From the NCBI GenBank assembly GCA_946811695.1, contig OX328132.1, positions 96,119,456-96,183,455 on the forward strand: a DNA stretch of 64,000 nt. Reading direction: 5' to 3'. Position 1 is the stretch's first letter; the number at the start of each line of letters is the position of its first letter. The position numbers and the translations under genes were made by a program. Shown here piece by piece: positions 45,767 through 55,900 of this stretch. The DNA comes from Gonocerus acuteangulatus. Lineage: Eukaryota > Arthropoda > Insecta > Hemiptera > Coreidae. Below the pieces are notes generated by a model that was given only the letters and a program-made list of their open reading frames with translations, was not told the origin of the DNA and made no database searches.

Positions 45767-48309
45767 GTTCAAAACCTGCCAAAAAAACAGGAGGGGCGGT
45801 CTAAAATGCCTCTTGTGACTTCCTTGATTCACAGCAATCACAATTACAGGAGCTGAACAGCTGCTAATAATTCTTTTGGAGAATAATTCTTTTTCTTCAT
45901 ATTCTCAAATAAATAAAAAAATATTCCAAACATTAATCAAATGAATTTACGAAAGAATGATTTGCAGGCTGTGTTTTGGGTGATTCTAACCCAATTTAAT
46001 TTGACAGCAACCAGAAAGAAAATAAGCCAAACCCAGAATTAATGTCTTATACATAGGCCGGAAGCTTATTACCATCACAAGGAGAATACATTTTGTGAAG
46101 AAAATTAAAATAATAAATAAATAAAAGAATTTTCCTTGGAATGATGAGAAAGCTGTCGCCGAATGTGGCCAACCATCAGTTGAACATGACCGTTTTTAAT
46201 TCAATAATAGAGCTTCCCTCAGGGTCTCCGAGCATTATGTAGAAATCTTGTAAGCTTTTGGACCGTCACGTTCCGGTTTCCCAGTCTACACTTGTTGATC
46301 GGGATGATGTTATTCTCAATCTTTGTTTTCCCTCAATTAAATCAATAGGCCAAGTATTTATTAAAAATAGATCATTATCCAAAATTTTATTATATCATAT
46401 ACCCAAAAACAGTTTTTCTCAATGAACGGTGTAAACTTTATTAGTATTATTTACGGCATGCAGGCGAACGATATAGCCCTCATTATGACTTTTATCAAAT
46501 AATAAGGACTTTAATTATTTATATTTCGGAAACACCCTGCGCGATAAAAACAATAAAAAATCAAAACCCATGTACCCATGTAATGACAGCAGATTAAACA
46601 TGAAACTGTGAATTGGGCTGTACAATACTCGGGCCGTACAGGGATCTATAATTTTATTGGCTGTATTGTACAGTGTTGTTATTTATTAGGAAGGTCATAA
46701 AAGATCATGATTTCTTCTGTTGTAGAAACGGTTTTTTTTTCTGGAATTTTCTGAACGGGCTCTGAAATGAGAAACGCCCTTGCTGCAGGCCACGTGGAGA
46801 CCCGTAGAAATATTGTAGTTGAGTTGCTTCAAAACAAATCTATTGATCTATATATTTTTGATAAAATGTAAGCCCCATGTTGTTTTCAATAGTTGTTTAA
46901 TCTATACAAACAAAATAAATGTCTTGTCTTTACATTACATAGAACCAACTCGTTTTACGATATATTTATTCGTTTTATATATTAAAGATACGAAATCAAC
47001 AATATGACGACCATGGGGTTCATTCGCCCAAAAAACACCACAAACAAACGACAATATACAACGACATTTCGTCTGCTGTCCGAAATTATGACAGTATTTC
47101 TGATTATCATTGCCTTAAAACATCTTTAAATGAAAACCAAATACTGCGTAAAACTAGAGTTGTGAATGCTTGAGTAATTTGAAACGACAAACTTGGTGTA
47201 GCAGACTCTGATTACTAGGAAGTGAAAGTAGGAACCAAAGCTCGTCAATTAGCCGTTTAAATATTGTATATTGAGTTTTGTTGTACATTGTGTTTGTGAC
47301 ATTAATGCTGCGACTATTTAAGTGCTGATGTCATGTTTTTATACGATAATTTTATTGTCATTGTTGAACAAAATCTATAACTTTGCCTTCACCTCCTCAG
47401 TATTTTTCTAGTGTTTATTTATTTTACTTTAGGTATTTAAATATCACTTATTGCAATTACAGACTCAGCCATTTTACTGAAGTTATACAAAATCTAATTC
47501 AAACATGAAATGTTATAGTCAATAAATCTAAAAATTCCAAAAACAAATATAAAGTTCAATTGACATCAGTACCTCGAGAACTTACGCTAAAGGCCAAGTG
47601 CTGAGTCCTGTGATGTACAGAATATCTGATTCGTTCTGTACCCGACTTGGTAGAAACATGGAAAAGGAGAGAAGCGTGCAACGCAGGAAAATCCATCTCT
47701 GCTTGGAGATATATATAATATAAAATATATTAATAATTTGTATGTATAAATCTGAACAGATTAGTACTCCAATTGTAAAGATACGTTGAATACTAAAGGG
47801 AGAAAAAGCGCTCCAAATGGTATCGGTCAGAGTGTACAATGGTCTTCCTGCTCCAATTTTATTTGTCATCCGTCAACGACAGGTACATGAGCTAGTGTCC
47901 TCCAAAATATAGGATTTGAAAAGAAAAAAAAAATCACGGTGCTTTCGGTCTCGGGATAAACTTTCCGATTAAACAAATATATGTCTGAATATTTTCATAT
48001 CCTCAAAATACTTCAATGGAATAATATTCTGTTGTGCGGGATTTGTTTCCTCTGCTTGGAAGGGGACGAAGTGTCAACTTCTACCTCATGTGGGCCAGTT
48101 CGATAAAGCTCTACAGCTCCCTCTACTCTTCTCTTCCCATGTATTACATTTCAAGTTTATGAAGCGTAATTATGGGGAGGCGTGTATGAGATAACACCTC
48201 CTTTTCTTCTACATTTACATTAACAGGAACGCATTGTACTTGAGAAATTTCGTGACAATGGTTCTATTACTTAACGAATAATTTTGTAAGAGTCTAAGTA
48301 AGTAAAATT
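45767..48309. other. No gene; short shared segment at 46190-46290
   Basis: AT-rich DNA. On the minus strand, ACGGTCCAAAAGCTTACAAG and TTAAAAACGGTCATGTTCAA (46190-46290) resemble the segment at 55200-55300 (ACGGTTCAAAGGCTTTGCAG, TTAAAAACGGGCATCTTGAC), so an old repeat or gene family is present. Other ORFs (46819-47007, 47582-47869) lack motifs. Confidence 0.35.
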
Positions 48310-48735
48310 ACGTTGTTTGGCGGAAAAAATCGTAACGCTTACCTTTTCGTGTTCAGAAGCTTGCAGGTAATCGTTTTATAGGTGCCTCGACATTGGAGAA
48401 CGGATGAAACCGTTTTTAACGCGATATCTGTAACAGTTTTGGAGAAAAGTGGAAACAATGTTTTTGAAAAATTTCTTCAAATCTTTATCGATCCTACCTA
48501 GTAGACACCGAAAATGACCCCCGTTAAAATTTTTTGTAACTCATTTTCGGTTGTAGCACTTGGAATCGTAGGATATAATTGAAATATTTTCTAGATGCTT
48601 GAAATTCATCTAAACTAAGATTACATTTGGAGGTAAGGAAGTATTCGAAATAAAATGTTATTAATAGACATGACATTTTTTGGGATCTTCGTATATTTTC
48701 TTAAATGTCTCGAAAGCGGCTGGGAAATCGTGTTG
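48310..48735 (-). mobile_element. R1 internal fragment
   Basis: AAAAAATCGTAACGCTTACC and TTTTATAGGTGCCTCGACAT followed by ACGGATGAAACCGTTTT match the interior of R1 (compare 5425-5560 and 37150-37260). Both ends are missing. Confidence 0.55.
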
Positions 48736-49477
48736 TTATATTGATTTATGGAATTCATTGTAATGTGCATTCTTCTCAATCAAGCAAGCAGGATCGGGCC
48801 TCATGAAATAATTGCCAAATAAAATAAATTAAAACTATCTTAAATGTAGTTAAGATACTCGTATATTCCATAATACGAATGCATTTCAAGAAAAAAAAAA
48901 TACATAGCTGATAGAAGATAAATGTAAATTAATATTAATAATTTATTTGGATCATAATATTGGACGGAAAATGTTATATTTCTAAAATAAAAGTAGATAC
49001 CTCAGCAGACGGAAGGGGGTATTTGCTGTTGGTAAATACCGGAAATAGTGTCTCTCTTCAATATGGAATCTTCAGTTACACTCAAGGTAAATCCAGGCAC
49101 AATACATTTTTCCTGCCTTCTTAGGAAATTTATTGAATATAAACTTTATAGAAACATGAGTTCATTCAAGAAAACGTTCTTAAGAAGTATCGGAGCCTGT
49201 TGCTGGCAGTTCCACCCGAGGAAAGTGGGAAGGAAGAGAGGGGCTGAGATATTTAAATAATCCATTCAGACAGGAGGCGAGGCAAGGTCTGCTGACATTG
49301 TTAGTAGTTGTAAAGGCAAACCAGGACAGCCTAGGTAAACACTCCTTCAAGAACAGCCATCACCATTGGCGCAAGCTCCTTTTCCATAGAAAATTACCTC
49401 GACAATCTTTCTTTAACCTCCTGTTTTAGTCTAGTCTCTCTCAATTTTGGAGAAAAATAAGAATAGATAAATTCTTT
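48736..49477. other. No recognised gene
   Basis: Mostly single-copy-looking. At 49063-49086 ATGGAATCTTCAGTTACACT followed by CAAG|GTAAAT has a good splice-donor context, but there is no supporting coding evidence. The slightly GC-richer stretch at 49260-49440 has no ORF with a motif. Confidence 0.3.
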
Positions 49478-49738
49478 TATTATTTATTTTATTTTTTATT
49501 TATTTATTTTAAGAGCTTCGCAACGAGGGTGACTTGCTCTTTTTAAATTACAAAACAAAATATACAATATACAAAAGTAGAAATTTATGGAACTAAATAT
49601 TACAAAAGTGTTTAGAATAAGAAATAGGAGCTAACATTATTTACAGTATTGCTTATTACAATATAGATATTATATTTACATACATATGACTTATATATAC
49701 ATACATATGACTAAAACTACTAACATTAATTAATGGTT

Positions 49739-49739
<1 letters not shown>

Positions 49740-49788
<49 letters not shown>
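49740..49788. repeat. 49-base poly(A) run
   Basis: Uninterrupted A on the plus strand, inside the 3' UTR of a minus-strand LINE. Its orientation is therefore opposite to what the LINE's own tail would give. Confidence 0.97.
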
Positions 49789-49791
<3 letters not shown>

Positions 49792-49848
49792 AATTGAAAT
49801 CAGATTATTATTATACCCTCGAAATATTATCTAAATTTTTTCCTGGAA

Positions 49849-51069
49849 TCAAATTTTTGTGTGTAGGTTGTGTTGTTTTAAAAATGTAAATATATCGTTG
49901 ATGAAGGGGCTACCCTCTGTCAGTAGTTCCTGTAAGTTGTAAGGTAGTTTTAGTTGTTCTAGTATTCTGCATTCCGTTAGTAAGTGTTTTACTGTCATTG
50001 GAACGTTACACTGTCTGCAAATGGGTTGTTCTTTATTTGTCATTAAATAAGAGTGAGTTAGTAAAGTGTGTCCTATGCGTAGTCTACATAGTATAACCTC
50101 TTCTCGTCTGTTTCTTCGGCTACTAGAGCTCCATTCGCCTATAGTATTTTTGATTTCTCTGAGTTTGTTGTTTTGTATGTTTGTCCAGTATTCTTGCCAT
50201 GTTTCTTGTATAGTATCAACTAGTTCTTTTTTTATGTCTTGTATAGTTACGTTTTCTATGTCAATATTCTGTTTTCTTGTAGCCAGTTTTGCTTGAATGT
50301 CGACTGTCGTACTTTCTGTGATATTTGTATGTCCGGGTAGCCAGATCATTGAGATGGATATGTTTTGTTCTTGTAGTCTGTAGAGTTGAATGTATATTTG
50401 TTTGACAATGGCATGTGTGCTGTACATATTATTAAAAGAGAGCAATGAACTGAGTGAGTCTGAAAATAATTGGATCTTTGAGCAATTTATTGTATCAACG
50501 TTTGATAAAGCTAATAGGATTGCTTGCAATTCTGCCGTATAAATGCTTGCAGTGTTTGGGAGCTTTTGTTTAAATATTTGCGAACCTATTACTGCAGCAG
50601 ATCCAGTACCAGATTTTGTTTTGGACCCGTCGGTGAATATGTTTAAATTGTCTGCGTTTTGTATTTTTATTGATGTGAATAATGTCTTGTAGAAAGTCGT
50701 TGACAGTGGATCAGTCTTTTTCATTTTTGATAGTGATAAATTTATACTAAAATTCCTAAGTTCCCAAGGAGGGAACGTCAAGATTTCATTTCTGTGAGTA
50801 GGAGCTTGTCGAATATGTCGGGTCTGTCTGTTCTCGGAAAGGCGTATAATTAAGGGTTTTTGTTTAGGTCGTTTTCTGTTATATAAGTCATGGTATTGGT
50901 TGTCCAGAAAGCAATTTACACATGGTGTATTTAAACATTGGGATTTTTTGAAGAAATTTAATCCCAAGATTTCACGTCTGAGCTCCAATGGAAGTTCGCC
51001 GGACTCAACATAAATACTTACAGTTGGGCTTGATCTGTATGCTCCTGTTGCAAGTCTTATCTTATTCAA
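49849..51069 (-). CDS. LINE ORF2 fragment: RT thumb plus complete RNase H domain plus zinc knuckle
   Basis: The longest ORF of the window, 406 codons, uninterrupted but without a genuine start (a TTG entry just after a stop). Residues 1-35 (KIRLATGAYRSSPTVSIYVE, SGELPLELRRE) match the segment following the RT domain of I/R1-like LINEs. RNase H follows with its four acidic residues at D147 (FTDGSKT), E180 (TAELQAI), D204 (FSDSLSS) and D257 (VDIQAKLAT), plus WLPGHTN. The knuckle is C351-x2-C354-x7-H362-x4-C367. RT, endonuclease and ORF1 are missing through 5' truncation. The intact frame suggests a fairly young insertion. It is the reference for the degenerate relatives at 7720 and 36120. Confidence 0.88.
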   Translation of the reverse strand: MNKIRLATGAYRSSPTVSIYVESGELPLELRREILGLNFFKKSQCLNTPCVNCFLDNQYHDLYNRKRPKQKPLIIRLSENRQTRHIRQAPTHRNEILTFPPWELRNFSINLSLSKMKKTDPLSTTFYKTLFTSIKIQNADNLNIFTDGSKTKSGTGSAAVIGSQIFKQKLPNTASIYTAELQAILLALSNVDTINCSKIQLFSDSLSSLLSFNNMYSTHAIVKQIYIQLYRLQEQNISISMIWLPGHTNITESTTVDIQAKLATRKQNIDIENVTIQDIKKELVDTIQETWQEYWTNIQNNKLREIKNTIGEWSSSSRRNRREEVILCRLRIGHTLLTHSYLMTNKEQPICRQCNVPMTVKHLLTECRILEQLKLPYNLQELLTEGSPFINDIFTFLKQHNLHTKI

Positions 51070-51138
51070 TAGATAAATTCAATGATACTTTGAGGCGAAT
51101 AGAAATTCGTCAATCAAAATGACATTTACTAGTCAATA

Positions 51139-51178
51139 ACGTTAGTTTATTGACATTTTATAGTCAATAAACTAACGT
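51139..51178. repeat. Perfect 16-bp hairpin next to the LINE 5' junction
   Basis: ACGTTAGTTTATTGAC (51139-51154), an 8-base loop, then GTCAATAAACTAACGT (51163-51178). Located about 60 bp outside the truncated 5' end of the LINE. Confidence 0.9.
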
Positions 51179-51660
51179 GTGGGTTTGAGAGTTCTTTGCT
51201 TGTTAGAGTGTAAATTTATGTAGTTCATCTGAGCATGTCGACAAGTACATGTTCGCTTTAAGAAATTAATAAAGATATAGCCATTTAGTTTTGATTTTGC
51301 CTGTTCAATGCGCGTTTATATAGGCTTCTAAAATGTATAAAGCATTCAGTTTAAATTTTGCAAGAGATAAATTTAATCTTCATAAAGATTATTTGAACGA
51401 TCGGCCGCAAGGGTTCAGAGATGTGCCAACAACATAAGTAAGCCAGCTCAGAAAAACGTTATTGATGTATTACTCATCGAAAATCCAACCAGGGACAGAA
51501 AATGTTTAATTCTGTTTTAAATAATGATTTAATACTAATTTGACATTATGAGATTCATTATATATATGTGGGATAAACTTAACTAAAGAAAGTCCCCCAA
51601 AAAACTAACGTTTAATAAAAGAGGCCAAGTTCCAGGCCCCTCCCAAAAACAGTTTGCCCA

Positions 51661-51775
51661 TGAATGTTATGATATCATTTTCATCATATCATCGTGTATT
51701 GCGCCAAGTTTTAGGCCCTTGTCAAGAGCATAATAATACCCTCTCACTTATTTGTGGATTTTCAACTTGGCAATT
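51661..51775 (+). repeat. Inverted repeat arm (partner at 52530-52645)
   Basis: ATGAATGTTATGATATCATT, GCCAAGTTTTAGGCCCTTGT and AATAATACCCTCTCACTTAT are found reverse-complemented at 52530-52645. The pair brackets a Jockey-type LINE fragment and an A-rich tract. Confidence 0.7.
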
Positions 51776-52069
51776 TCCTTAAATTATGACCGTTTTACTA
51801 ACATAGAGTGCATACAATCCCGATAGTTTTAAGTCATCAGAGAGGTTATAATAACCCTGAATCGTTACTCTGAGGTCCTAAATCTTTAAATGCCAGAAAT
51901 TTTATAATAATTTCGATCATAGCGGCCATAATTTAACGAAAACATGTTAAATGTTAATGTTATGTTAACAATATGAGTTAGCATATTTCTAGTAATATTG
52001 CTGGTTCTGTTATAATGACATTGTGAGGCATGATGTGGGAATATGAACAATTACAAAACCCACAATAGT

Positions 52070-52160
52070 AATTTATTAAAGAAAAAAAAATAAATAAAGA
52101 AAAAAATAAATAAATAAAGAAAAAAATAAATAAAGAAAAAAAAATAAAATAAAATAATAA
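52070..52160. repeat. A-rich AAATAAAGAAA simple repeat
   Basis: Low-complexity run of A with T and G interruptions, downstream (in transcription sense) of the minus-strand Jockey-type ORF. It is probably the 3' UTR of that LINE. Confidence 0.8.
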
Positions 52161-52218
52161 TGAAACAACTGTAAACAATTTTAAATGAAAATATAACACA
52201 TTTTGTGCACTGCAGATG

Positions 52219-52506
52219 TTAAAGCAAATTGTATCTAGGCCACCTCCGCTTCAGCCTTCTATGGGGATTTTGTGGATATTGGAACGAGGATAGGGAATTT
52301 ATCAAAGGATTTGGATGGCCTGGGAGATTGGAATGGAACTTCTGATAGAATGATTTGGCCAGGGATTGGATACAGGGGATATTGAAGTCATTATGGAGGG
52401 TTAAGTTCGAGACATAGTAAGGAGCATTGGATATTTTTCGGAGGATTTTGGATTGCATTGTTTGTATTCTGTAAAAATTGGAAGGTTTAGTGGAACCCCA
52501 GAGTTC
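52219..52506 (-). CDS. Jockey-type LINE RT C-terminal fragment
   Basis: Open for 95 codons, entered from a stop at 52507-52509. Reads LWGSTKPSNFYRIQTMQSKI, LRKISNAPYYVSNLTLHNDF and ends RRLKRRWPRYNLL. The features LWG-KPS, NAP(Y/W)YVSN-T-H-D, HPNPL and a terminal RRLKR-(W/P) are typical of Jockey-clade RT C-termini. It lacks an RNase H domain, as Jockey does. It is a 5'-truncated dead copy. Confidence 0.8.
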   Translation of the reverse strand, partial: ELWGSTKPSNFYRIQTMQSKILRKISNAPYYVSNLTLHNDFNIPCIQSLAKSFYQKFHSNLPGHPNPLINSLSSFQYPQNPHRRLKRRWPRYNLL

Positions 52507-52529
52507 TTAGAGTTTTAGAACTCTGGGGT
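52495..52529. repeat. Perfect 13-bp hairpin at the Jockey-type 5' truncation point
   Basis: ACCCCAGAGTTCT, loop TAGAGTTTT, then AGAACTCTGGGGT. The left arm is LINE coding sequence (encoding WGS), and the right arm is its inverted copy beyond the break. Confidence 0.9.
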
Positions 52530-52645
52530 AACGAAAACTTGGAAGTTGGAAATACACAAATTATATGAGAGGGTATTGTTAGGTTCTTTACAAGGTATTA
52601 AGGGCCTAAAACTTGGCCCAACGCTATGATATCATAACTTTCATA
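52530..52645 (-). repeat. Inverted repeat arm (partner at 51661-51775)
   Basis: Contains GGCCTAAAACTTGGCCCAAC and CTATGATATCATAACTTTCA, the complement of the partner arm. Confidence 0.7.
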
Positions 52646-52834
52646 GATCATAAATTGTTACTTTTTGTAAGTGAATTTTGAGTTGGCGCCTTTGACGTTT
52701 GGCTTGAGGAGGATGATTTGGGGACATGGCGCTTGTTAGTTTGTCGGATATTTTCGACGCGTGTATAAGAAATGCGCCGAGGAAAGGCCCCGAATCGTCT
52801 ATTCTGTATTTTAAAAGGGACCCTTTTAAATCCA

Positions 52835-53146
52835 TTTATTAAGAGGAAGGATAAAAACGATAAAATACGTGAATTAATAAAAAAAAAAAATATTAATTTC
52901 TAATCAACATGTTTCGCACCTGTAGTGTCTGATCAGGTGCTAAAAGTTGGAATATTTACAGCCACAGCTCTGGCAAGTTATGATGTGGCCAGGAAAGTGG
53001 CAGGCTCTCTCGCACACTGAATATTGCACTAAATTTTAGCTCCTAATGAGTTACTAAAGGTGCGAAACTTGTTGAGCAGGAATCAATAAATTATTTTAAT
53101 TAATTCTCGTTATTTGTTTTCCGCCTGATAAATAATTAAACATTAT
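52835..53146. mobile_element. Inverted-repeat element with a hammerhead-like motif in each arm (E2)
   Basis: The right arm (53036-53146) ends TTTTCCGCCTGATAAAT; the left arm (from 52835) starts ATTTATTAAGAGGAAGGAT. Each arm carries a hammerhead-like core facing inward: right TCCTAATGAGTTACTAAAGG then TGCGAAACTTGTTGAGC; left (minus) CACCTGATCAGACACTACAG then GTGCGAAACATGTTGA. Each core has a substitution in the CTGANGA box. Spacer of about 90 bp. Confidence 0.5.
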
Positions 53147-54049
53147 GAATTATTCTTCCAGACAGCTTTAATATGACACCATTTCTGTGATTAGGGACTT
53201 TTATGAATCCGTGGCTAGCGAGTGGTAAATTAGATTTGAAATTATATTTCTGCTCCTTCTGGAATATATACGATGGCTATAAAGTATAAATGGCTATGGG
53301 CTACAATACCCTTTGTTTTGGCCGAGATAAGTTTTATCAGTGGAAAATAAATTTCCAATGTCATTTTATGGTAAACTTTATGTAAATTTCCCCTTCTCTT
53401 CAGGCCGATCTGCGAGTGTTTACATAATTTTTCCTGTGATTACAGTTTACTCCGTTTCCAGGATCGGCCACTATGCCAATTCACCTGTCATTTAAATTCA
53501 GTTTTCTGTTATTGACTTCTTGAGAAATGCTTAGAACTAGAAAGTCAGTTTCTCCTTTCTTCGTATTGCTTGATTTCTTTCCATACTAGCTCAATAGCGC
53601 AGGTTTTTAAACATGATGATATTCCTTAAATAGATTAACCGTTTACAGGACGAAACAAGTTCCAGTTGAAGGTTTAACGTTTTCTTATTATTATTAGCTT
53701 TGTTATATTGATATTAAAATATTTCAATGACCTTATTATTAAAAAAATGCTGAATTTTATGTTCCGAATTGGGAACAATGGCCTGTTGAGGGGTCAGAAC
53801 AGTTATTAGTCACATATGATGTTTTTCATTTATTTAAATTATAACTATTATTGTTTATTTTGTATTTATATGTGTTGTTCACATTTTTTTTGTAATGCGG
53901 CTTAAACGAAACATATTCATTATTGGTATTATATGGGAATACGTTTTTAATATTATTGTTATTTTTTTAATCTATATTTGCTCAGCTTCTGTGTCAGTTG
54001 CGGTGGCACTGGTAATTGTAGCGAATAATAAGGTTTCTTGGGATTTTTG
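53147..54049. other. No recognised gene
   Basis: AT-rich, single-copy-looking DNA with no motif. Confidence 0.4.
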
Positions 54050-54211
54050 AGATTTTTAGCGCGGGTCCTCCCTCCCTATGAAGGGAGGGAGGACCCGTGC
54101 TAAAAATCCCCCCGCTTATAAGGTTGATCTCATGAAACAATCCGGAAGTGCCGACTAGAAAATTTTGCGTTTCAGAACCCCTAGAGACTGAAAACAACGG
54201 TGGTTCAAATT

Positions 54212-54258
<47 letters not shown>

Positions 54259-55035
54259 CTGTTCGCGTTTTTCCGGCCCCCCTAATTGCCCGATTTTGAT
54301 GAAATTTGGTGCAAAAATCTTTCGTCTGATTTGAAAGGTCAAGTTCGTTAATCAGCAGAATCCGCCCACCGGAACATGGTTTTTGGAGCGAATGTCGCGC
54401 AACTTCTTATGCATGCAAGTACTCGTTTTATAGGCTTCTTGGCTAAAAACTAATATGTTGACATTTTGGTTACGTTTGGAGTTAAGGAAGGGTTAGAATA
54501 AAATATAACAGATATGAAAAGTTTTGGGAACTTCTTATACTTTCATTAATATCTCGAACACGGTTGGGAAATCGTGATAACTGGATAGAAACTATTTGAA
54601 AGCTTTCTAAATTCTCTACAAAAAAGATTCTGAAACAATTTTTGATTAGGTGATGTCGATCGGAGAAATAAGTGCTTAAATCTTTAAAGTAATTGATTTC
54701 GTTTATTCAAACGGTTCTTTTTGTCTGTTTGTATTCCTTGTTATTTTTTAATTTCTTATAGTTGAATAATGTATTTAACAATAAAACAGGTTAAGTAAAA
54801 TAAGAAAAAGAATTTATTGTTAGAAAATTAGATTTTCAAGAGAATGTGTTCCAAGAGAGGTTGTGCCTGTATGCAGCGGCCTTTCTGGGGTTCGGCGGCC
54901 CATGCAGGTAAGGCCATAAAACCTTTTCAAGAAAAGTCGAACCAAAGTAATAACTGTTTCTATTTTAATCTTTCCAAATTAGACTAGGAATAAGAACCGC
55001 GCTTTGCTGATGCAGTTCCTGCGAGTCGGACTTTT
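54050..55035 (-). mobile_element. R1 repeat copy with both ends
   Basis: Runs from the terminal hairpin (54053-54106), through TCATGAAACAATCCGGAAGT, the TA tract (54212-54256) and TTCGATGAAATTTGG-type words, to ACCGCGCTTTGCTGATGCAG and GCGAGTCGGAC with a T run. It is shorter than the 5088-6838 copy. Confidence 0.68.
54053..54106. repeat. 25-bp hairpin, one mismatch, 4-base loop
   Basis: TTTTTAGCGCGGGTCCTCCC plus TCCCT, loop ATGA, then the complement ending GTGCTAAAAA. One G-to-A mismatch. The strongest of the R1 terminal hairpins. Confidence 0.92.
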
Positions 55036-55189
55036 TTTCTCCCAGCACAATAGCTAAGATTCTTTCAGTCAATATATTTATATTTATAAGTATATGATGG
55101 ACTATTCTAAACCGAAATTTCTATAGTTCGAATTATTTACTCATTCACTGTGGGCCTTTATAACCGTTGAATCGATCCTAATGTGATTT

Positions 55190-55900
55190 GTCAAGATGCC
55201 CGTTTTTAATCTGATGGACCTTCAAAAGTTTGGGTTGTTTGATATTGTAAACAGATAAAAATCTTTGTTTATAAATCTGCTGCAAAGCCTTTGAACCGTC
55301 GATAATGTAATTAGTAAACATTGAAATTTTACCTTTGGATAAAAGGCAAAATGTAGAGTTTTCGTTATATTCAAAATTAGAATCATAATGAAATTTGCAG
55401 TGAGGGCAATGTATGTTCCTACAGAGACTTCATGACCCTCCAGATGCTAATGGGATTAGTAAACATCAAGGGTTTTCAGCTAGAATTGCCCTTGTTGTTA
55501 GAGTTCACGTTTATCTTCAATGATATTAAAATTTGTTGTGGATTAAAATGGGAATTACTCATAGTGATTTTGTTACCATCCCAAAATTTGTGACAGAAAA
55601 TTCTAGGTGGCCGACAAGGGAAGAAAAATTGCAGAGATTTAACGCTTTATATTGTTCCAAAAAGCAAATTTCGGAAGTACTTGGCTCAAGCACCACTGGT
55701 TTCCTGTCGGTAATAAATGTTATTGAAATTGGAGTGCAATAGGTCTTGTTGATCAAAAGAACATTATAAAACCTTTGAAAGAGTAAAAACTTTAAATAAT
55801 TAGTGACCACCAAGCTAGAGTAAAGCATTACAATTAGATTAAGATATGTGGGTACCGGGACATTAAGGCATTGCGAGCAGTAAAACCAACCCATCAAGGG
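55190..55900 (-). pseudogene. Unassigned decayed ORF with two Cys-x2-Cys segments
   Basis: Minus-strand frames with few stops. Upstream (about 55740-55900): HPLMGWFYCSQCLNVPVPTY and VVTNYLKFLLFQRFYNVLLI. Downstream (55190-55420): SLCRNIHCPHCKFHYDSNFE, TNYIIDGSKALQQIYKQRFL, VHQIKNGHLDKSH. The two parts look like diverged copies of one unit (C-x2-C followed later by TNY and a hydrophobic helix). Part of the second recurs at 46190-46290. I do not recognise the family. Confidence 0.25.

Larger units (their letters stand above)
49478..51080 (-). mobile_element. 5'-truncated LINE copy B (RNase H family)
   Basis: The ORF at 49849-51069 plus a 3' UTR homologous to that of copy A (GAGCTTCGCAACGAGGGTGA here, GGGCTCCGCAACTATGGCTA there), ending in an (AAATAAAT)-type tail on the minus strand. 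A 49-base A run (49740-49788, plus strand) interrupts the UTR. Confidence 0.8.

Noticed and set aside
55559..55742. Plus-strand ORF 55533-55742 as a gene
   Set aside because: No motif, and it overlaps the more protein-like minus-strand frame. I could not support either as a real gene and kept only the minus strand as an unassigned relic.
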